From NCBI GenBank assembly GCA_903813345.2, contig CAIIXF020000006.1, positions 11,600,348 to 11,664,347 on the forward strand: a DNA stretch of 64,000 bases, in the 5' to 3' direction. The notes under the pieces are model-generated. The model searched no databases and had not been told where the DNA came from. It saw only the letters and a program-made list of their open reading frames with translations. Below, piece after piece: positions 61,201 to 64,000 of this stretch. Source of the DNA: Owenia fusiformis (lineage: Eukaryota > Annelida > Polychaeta > Sabellida > Oweniidae). The position numbers and the translations under genes were made by a program. Every line of letters starts with the position of its first letter. The first letter of the stretch is position 1.

Positions 61201-61995
61201 TGTGGGCTAGGGGCCACTGGGAATATTATCACACAGTATTAACTTTTTTACAGAAATTAGACAAGCCGTAACCATGATGTATGGCATGGGACACAGGGAC
61301 ACTCTAGGGCGACAATGTGTCATCCCTTCAAAGGCAACAGCAGATATTCAGTCTTCACAAATTCAAAATATATACATTTGTATGTTATGCAAGGATATCA
61401 TATCTGTAAATCTCAATAAACACTCAAAACTCTATGCCTTGGTCAATTAATAGTGAGACATATCAAACAAGACATTTATCAACTTTGAAAATTAATTTTT
61501 TGGGGGAAAATGTGACTTCTAGTTCAGGGAGATTACCCATAGACCCAATGGTATAAAATCACAAAAAGTGCATGAAATATATTTTCTTGTATTGGACAGA
61601 TAATATTTTCTTTTTAATACTGGACATATTTTATTTAGCATAACTATTAGATACATAAGGGTGATATAAAAATTTAACCACTAAAACTGATAATATTTAA
61701 GTTAAAGGGAACTTTTCACTATACATGTACCTGCCATGCTATCTGACCTGAATGGGCCACCTGGTGGTGAAACTGGTAACTACAGTGTACCTATTTAGCA
61801 TCTAAGTTATTAAAACCATGGGCTTTCAACAGAAACAGCTCTTGAAAACTCTTGTTAACTATTTTAAGTCAAAAACTTACCCACTTTGACCAGCTTAATG
61901 TTGACGGTATTGTTATTCTTGATGGCATCTTGCATCTGGGGAGGCGCAAGGTCACGATAGCAATATTTCGGCAGTGTAACACCAGCAGCAGCCAT
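46225..61995 (-). CDS. F-BAR-like protein gene, exons 1-8 (3' end not found)
   Basis: Eight exons join into 376 codons without a stop, and the split codons at the exon 1-2, 2-3 and 7-8 junctions are all completed in frame, which is strong evidence for a real gene. The product is largely helical, as in F-BAR (FCH) proteins, which form curved dimers that bend membranes and link them to actin. Residues 39-75 resemble the FCH core (HEQFATQLQNIADNFKKRNQ); 83-95 hold LWTAWETLLQETE; 177-186 are AHNQYILQLR, matching the conserved helix of FES/FER; residues around 250-290 resemble the extension after the F-BAR of FES/FER and srGAP. The last exon is a charged coiled coil (residues 340-376). SH2/kinase, RhoGAP or SH3 domains would lie beyond 46225 but were not found. 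The family assignment is by eye. ATG 61995 has A at -3 and G at +4. Confidence 0.8.
47737..47741. repeat. 5-bp target duplication, left
   Basis: AGTAT is repeated in the same orientation at 49037-49041, immediately outside the TIRs. Confidence 0.8.
47742..49036. mobile_element. 1.3-kb TIR element, Transib/RAG-like ends
   Basis: Both ends carry a perfect 35-bp inverted repeat beginning CACGGTGTATAACCCAAACG and running on to ATGCACGA, then one mismatch and GGAGCGTT. The flanks are a 5-bp direct repeat, AGTAT. A terminal CACNNTG heptamer with 5-bp duplications is the signature of Transib and RAG-type transposons; hAT, CACTA, Harbinger and Tc1 give other duplication sizes. No nonamer is visible and no transposase was recognised, so this is presumably a non-autonomous derivative. 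The words GAAACGCTCCG and CGGAGCGTTTC recur on both strands through the interior. G+C is higher than in the flanks. Confidence 0.75.
48710..48949 (-). other. Small open frame inside the CACGGTG element
   Basis: It begins MSGGNDEPSDNFPNNGNKR, directly before a donor-like GTATGA, and continues to 79 residues if unspliced. A second minus frame (48426-48632, starting MMTENPVLKHDD) follows downstream, and a short plus frame starting MAANEDSTMT lies at 47821. The N-terminal look of these starts suggests captured or decayed exons, but no homology is recognised. Confidence 0.25.
49599..50709. mobile_element. 1.1-kb repeat element with YY1-like arrays, copy 2
   Basis: Same ends as 11761-12830 (ACCAGAACAACAGCAACGCC on the left, TTTGTTCGATGGGGT on the right). 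It has about five of the 135-bp internal units against 3-4 in copy 1, and a shorter CGGA run. The unit words CAAATATGAACAAAATCGCT and TCCACTACTTTTCGAGTTAT recur regularly. Confidence 0.85.
50821..51085. repeat. Intron 7 arm of an inverted repeat pair
   Basis: Inverted, roughly 80% similar copy of 61501-61786. Shared words include CAGTTTCACCACCAGGTGGC, GTCAGATAGCATGGCAGGTA, AGTTCCCTTTAACTTAAAT, ACCCTTATGTATCTAATAGT and TATCTGTCCAATACAAGA. No terminal structure was resolved. Confidence 0.85.
52175..52257. repeat. (CA)n(CGCA)n microsatellite
   Basis: A short CA run passes into about 16 CGCA tetramers ending CACGCACTCT. Confidence 0.98.
52523..52645 (+). other. Exon-like segment on the opposite strand, terminal type
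   Basis: A good acceptor (TTTGTTTTATTTCAG) leads into 40 codons and a TGA: LWCPAECNCSQKAFYDLYSQ and KLKELKENMEIVTHLLKLNK. The second half would form an amphipathic helix. It lies antisense inside intron 7. It may be the last exon of a nested plus-strand gene, a decayed insertion, or chance. Confidence 0.2.
53292..53355 (+). other. Exon-like segment on the opposite strand, internal type
   Basis: 64 nt between a strong acceptor (CATCCCCTTCCAG) and donor (gtaagac), open in one frame: KIRLSSNELKRNLKGKAEVM. Both borders are near-consensus, yet no partner exon with matching phase was found. Confidence 0.25.
54083..54234 (-). CDS. F-BAR-like gene, exon 7
   Basis: 152 nt, phase 0 in, two bases (CG) out, donor gtaagt. 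Encodes IILREELIVDKYTEPAIKSK and KQSLQKEAAELTSFLKQAQD, the start of the post-F-BAR helical extension. Confidence 0.9.
54549..54583. mobile_element. Right-end fragment of the GGGCGTAGCCAG family
   Basis: TGGGGTGCACCCATCACCCC and CTGGCTACACCCATG match the right end of the elements at 17780 and 63627. It lies in intron 6. Confidence 0.7.
54635..54802 (-). CDS. F-BAR-like gene, exon 6
   Basis: 168 nt, phase 0 on both sides, acceptor TTTCTTTCCAG, donor gtaaga. Encodes AQDQSRRFDGILKVAKQVNP, then ADISSFVNAVNPDLEQLEVT and QHEFIPAEQSSNNPD. The (I/V)xP...F pattern is like the end of the F-BAR in FES/FER. Confidence 0.92.
55174..55254 (-). CDS. F-BAR-like gene, exon 5
   Basis: 81 nt, phase 0 on both sides. 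Encodes EIEEINIDTSNTLNGAIETH and SLILVTK, a continuation of the long helix. Confidence 0.9.
55366..55850. mobile_element. GC-rich Harbinger-like MITE, 485 bp
   Basis: Perfect 27-bp inverted ends starting TGGCCTAGTCACATAGCCCG, with ATA on both outer sides (55363-55365, 55851-55853), a 3-bp duplication as in PIF/Harbinger. The interior is rich in GAGCTCGG and CGGCCG words, far more G+C than the surrounding intron 4. The AGTCACAT motif at the same distance from the end is shared with the element at 57179, which suggests related transposases. Confidence 0.85.
56079..56243 (-). CDS. F-BAR-like gene, exon 4
   Basis: 165 nt, 55 codons, phase 0 on both sides, acceptor ATTGTAG, donor gtaagg. Encodes VYENYLTQYEKHKNNN, then PYYNAHNQYILQLRSSNMLN and EEFTLGALPYLLE. 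The HNxYxLxL motif is the most F-BAR-like part of the gene. Confidence 0.93.
56470..56566 (+). mobile_element. LINE 3' tail fragment
   Basis: GTGACTAATGTAGTTACATG, GTTATGATACAAGATAGA and GATAAAAGTTATATAC match the 3' tail of the LINE remnant at 41283-41333. No coding part is left. Confidence 0.6.
56683..56908 (-). CDS. F-BAR-like gene, exon 3
   Basis: 226 nt, entered with two bases carried over (AG plus A gives Arg75) and leaving in phase 0; acceptor CTTTTTTTCAG, donor gtaagt. Encodes RPVEYLSTLWTAWETLLQET through KKVVNPLVEIATYKKSQCKK to NFETIIQKSENEFKS, a charged helical stretch. Confidence 0.95.
57179..57668. mobile_element. Harbinger-like MITE, 490 bp
   Basis: Inverted ends CACCCCAGTCACATTT and TTA on both outer sides (57176-57178, 57669-57671), the PIF/Harbinger target signature. 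Subterminal words TTCTGCGGCGAGCGTAG and GGTCGCCGTAG recur. The empty site is preserved in the paralogous repeat at 60185-60187. No coding capacity. Confidence 0.9.
57869..57965. repeat. Long hairpin at the end of repeat copy 1
   Basis: Arms of about 40 bp (57869-57912 and 57925-57965) flank a short GC-rich loop CCTTGGGCCTTC. The right arm recurs in each unit of the tandem array at 40425-41640. Confidence 0.9.
58882..59343. repeat. 154-bp tandem repeat, three copies
   Basis: Units start at 58882, 59036 and 59190 (GACTCATATCTTTGAAATGA) and look identical by eye. Each ends with TAGCCTGACAACG, which is the start of the TIR element at 59330. Confidence 0.95.
59330..59825. mobile_element. TA-flanked TIR element, 496 bp
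   Basis: About 60-bp inverted ends: left GCCTGACAACGGTAAAGTCA then GATACCGTTGTCACAAATGG; the complement of the right is GCCTGACAACAGTAAGGTCA then GATACAGTTGTCACAAATGG. TA lies on both outer sides (59328-59329, 59826-59827), as for Tc1/mariner. Non-coding. Confidence 0.85.
60145..60487. repeat. Palindrome-ended interspersed repeat, copy 2 (uninterrupted)
   Basis: About 343 bp, aligned through its length with 57139-57981 minus the MITE. It shows the uninterrupted GGTATTAGTACTAGTTTAGA. Its terminal hairpin (AAATATTGGACC...GGTTCAATATTT) is more decayed. Confidence 0.85.
60769..60877 (-). CDS. F-BAR-like gene, exon 2
   Basis: 109 nt; the G from exon 1 completes GTG (Val39), and AG is carried to exon 3. 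Acceptor TTTCTTCCAG, donor gtactg. Encodes VSEFASMVSLAHEQFATQLQ and NIADNFKKRNQDLKKE, the FCH-like core helix. Confidence 0.93.
61501..61786. repeat. Intron 1 arm of an inverted repeat pair
   Basis: Inverted relative of 50821-51085. It ends GGCCACCTGGTGGTGAAACT and begins near GAAAATGTGACTTCTAGTTC. The two arms flank exons 2-7. Confidence 0.85.
61881..61995 (-). CDS. F-BAR-like gene, exon 1 with start codon
   Basis: 115 nt from ATG at 61995 to a gtaagt donor. Encodes MAAAGVTLPKYCYRDLAPPQ and MQDAIKNNNTVNIKLVKV plus one base. The start has a good context (CCAAGATGG). It is the only upstream ATG in frame after the stops in the leader. Confidence 0.88.
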
Positions 61996-62000
61996 CTTGG
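61985..62000 (-). promoter_or_regulatory. YY1-like motif over the start codon
   Basis: CAAGATGGCTGC on the minus strand matches the YY1 core (AAGATGGC) and includes the ATG. YY1 sites at initiator codons are common in animal genes; function here is inferred. Confidence 0.35.
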
Positions 62001-63626
62001 ATTATTTCTTTGCTAAGAGCCTAAGATCATCAAACAAAATCCTCATGTATATTAGAATATATGAAATTAAATTTATAATATATTATTGTACTAAAATCAT
62101 ATTAGGTCAGTCTTTTCACCAGGAGAATAATGATAAAAGAAATAGAGGAAAAGTTTTTTTTCATTTTTATTGAGGAATGGTATAGTATACATATAGCATG
62201 TATTAAACATTCATATATGCATGATTCTTTCATTTTCAGAATTAAGAAAATTCTTTGACATGCAGCCACATATAACTGAATTTTGAATGTTGAAGAACAT
62301 TCATTTTTTCCATCTGAAATCATTCCCATTTTACAGTATCATGGCCTCAAACACAATAATGGTAATTACAATGGTAAAGAACTGGGTCGGGGAGTTCACT
62401 ATATATGAAATTTGGCGGGGGTCCTAGGCTGAACACTCAGACATCAATATATGTTCCCATACCAATCACAATAACACCCAAAACCCATACCAAATGTCCA
62501 AATATAGGACCAATGTTAATTACCAAATATCCAGACCTTTCTTGCAATTCAATAAATAAGTAAATGTAATACCATGAACAATAAAGACTAAATGATTAAA
62601 AGAAATTCCATGCTGTCATGGTAATAACATTCATAACTTCATGATCACCCCATAATTTAGTCTCATCTTGCTTTGAAATCTTAAGAAAGTTACATGTAAT
62701 CTTTAAATTCGAATTCAAGAAGACGGGCATTTAAATGCCATGCAAAAACTTACATGTAATTCAATTGATAATTCTCAATTAGTAGTACACTGGTTCATCA
62801 TGCTAGATTGTTGGATATCTGAAAGAAGAAAGAATACCATACTTAGAAATGAATATGATTTCATTTAAATTTTGCTATTTTTCTAGTGATGTTATATTTT
62901 TAAAATGCTGCACTTACATGTAATGAACCAGAAAAGTGGCACTAATCACAATCAACGGACTCTCATGGTGATTTCTAATGCTAATTCCTTTATTCACAAG
63001 ATACCAATGAATAAGTATGCATGAAGGTATATGATTTTACATACATGTACACAAAGAAGCCTCTGAACTCGCCAAATCAATCAGAGCTTTTAATCACAAG
63101 ATCATGGACAATTATTACATGTATCTATTTATGGCCACTTCCTCTGACAACATTACTGATACAGTATTGATCAACATTTAAACACTTATTGAAATGTGTT
63201 TTGAACTACTTATTAAAGGTCATTGTCCAGAATGACATCACCTTAGAATTGAGGAGGTAACCAAGACACACCTCTTTAAAGGCCCCACGGAAAGTTTCAA
63301 CCACTTTGGCTTAAGTTTTAATGTAGTCTAACCCGATGGTATCAAAATTAATACATGAAACTTTTTCAATTTCAAAAAGGACTTTTTGTTCCAAAAATTA
63401 TGTTATAAGCTGAACAGATAAGCGGTTTTCATGAATTTTTGAAAAGTATCGAAAAGTTCTAAATGGCCACTGTGTAATTTACCCAGCAAGCCCAAAACTT
63501 AATCAGATCTTGTCATCAGCACTAGGACATGGGTTTATCTATGGATGAGTGTGATGTAACTAATCAAGTCTCTGAATGTTTCCAAATACTTCATTTAATT
63601 AACCATCTTATGGTAGAAACTGAAAC
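62001..63626. other. Upstream region of the F-BAR-like gene, nothing else recognised
   Basis: The region is A+T-rich. A CTTAG acceptor-like site at about 62022 would allow a non-coding first exon further upstream, not identified. No divergent gene was seen. Confidence 0.4.
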
Positions 63627-63852
63627 CAGGAGCATAGCCAGCTTTCAGTCAGGGGGGAGAATCTTTTTACAGTCAGATTGTGGCAAAAACAAGATTTATT
63701 TTAAATTTTACAAAAGCTGATGCAACTTCCTTCAAAATTGAGCTAGAAGCTTCAAATAAAAAGCATTCTAAAGCTCTTTTCTTCTTCTGGATTTTATTTC
63801 TTATTGGTTATGGGGGGTACACCCATCGCACCTCCCTGGCTACGCCTATGGA
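63627..63852. mobile_element. GGGCGTAGCCAG-family palindrome-ended repeat, copy 2
   Basis: Left AGGAGCATAGCCAGC and right CTGGCTACGCCTATG are inverted; the middle shares AACTTCCTTCAAAATTGAGC and AGCTAGAAGCTTCAAA with 17780-18016. GAAAC occurs at both borders and may be a target duplication. Confidence 0.8.
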
Positions 63853-64000
63853 AACTAATGCTTTGGTCGCTGGAGTGATATGTTGAAGATGAGTGCTGCC
63901 AGTAAGTTTGAAAGAATGGTTTAAAAGTGCAAAGGTGCAGAAAACTTATTCCAATAGAAAACATTTCAAGAGAATGATTAATTACCATTTCAAATACCAA

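Overview
This window looks like A+T-rich nuclear DNA from a marine invertebrate. Spliced exons with GT-AG introns, a non-LTR retrotransposon, many short inverted-repeat transposons and abundant mini- and microsatellites rule out a bacterial or phage origin. The frequent ACATGTA-type words and the density of small DNA transposons are most like a mollusc, but the species cannot be read from the sequence, so that is inference.

One host gene is well supported. It lies on the minus strand between 61995 (start codon) and 46225 (last exon found). Eight exons join with matching splice phases into 376 codons. The protein is helical and resembles an F-BAR (FCH) membrane-curvature domain followed by an extension like that of the FES/FER or srGAP/FCHSD proteins. 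The 3' part of the gene was not found. Three further exon-like segments (minus strand 5579-5820; plus strand 52523-52645 and 53292-53355) are reported at low confidence.

The rest is intron or intergenic DNA packed with repeats. 1-200: 57-bp minisatellite. 1151-1526: TA-flanked MITE. 6417-6780 and 10721-10855: minisatellites. 11761-12830: a 1.1-kb element with YY1-like motifs and a CGGA microsatellite, with a second copy at 49599-50709. 18181-21672: a three-level nest (inverted-repeat element, then LINE, then TTAA MITE). 25197-27790: a 2.6-kb inverted-repeat element with 8-bp flanking repeats and another TIR element inside. 32420-33390: 40-bp minisatellite with a 208-bp higher-order period. 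38795-39880: a tandem duplication with one copy filled by the same TTAA MITE and the other empty. 40425-41640: a 190-bp tandem array holding a LINE tail. 47742-49036: a 1.3-kb element with 35-bp perfect TIRs starting CACGGTG and 5-bp target duplications, suggestive of Transib/RAG-type transposons. 55366-60490: three TIR elements, two of them Harbinger-like, plus two copies of a palindrome-ended repeat.

The most useful aspect is that several insertions can be dated and proven inside the window itself, because uninterrupted paralogous copies or a restored reading frame show the exact empty site. Inverted copies of one repeat also sit in introns 1 and 7 of the F-BAR gene, flanking exons 2-7, an arrangement known to favour exon circularisation.
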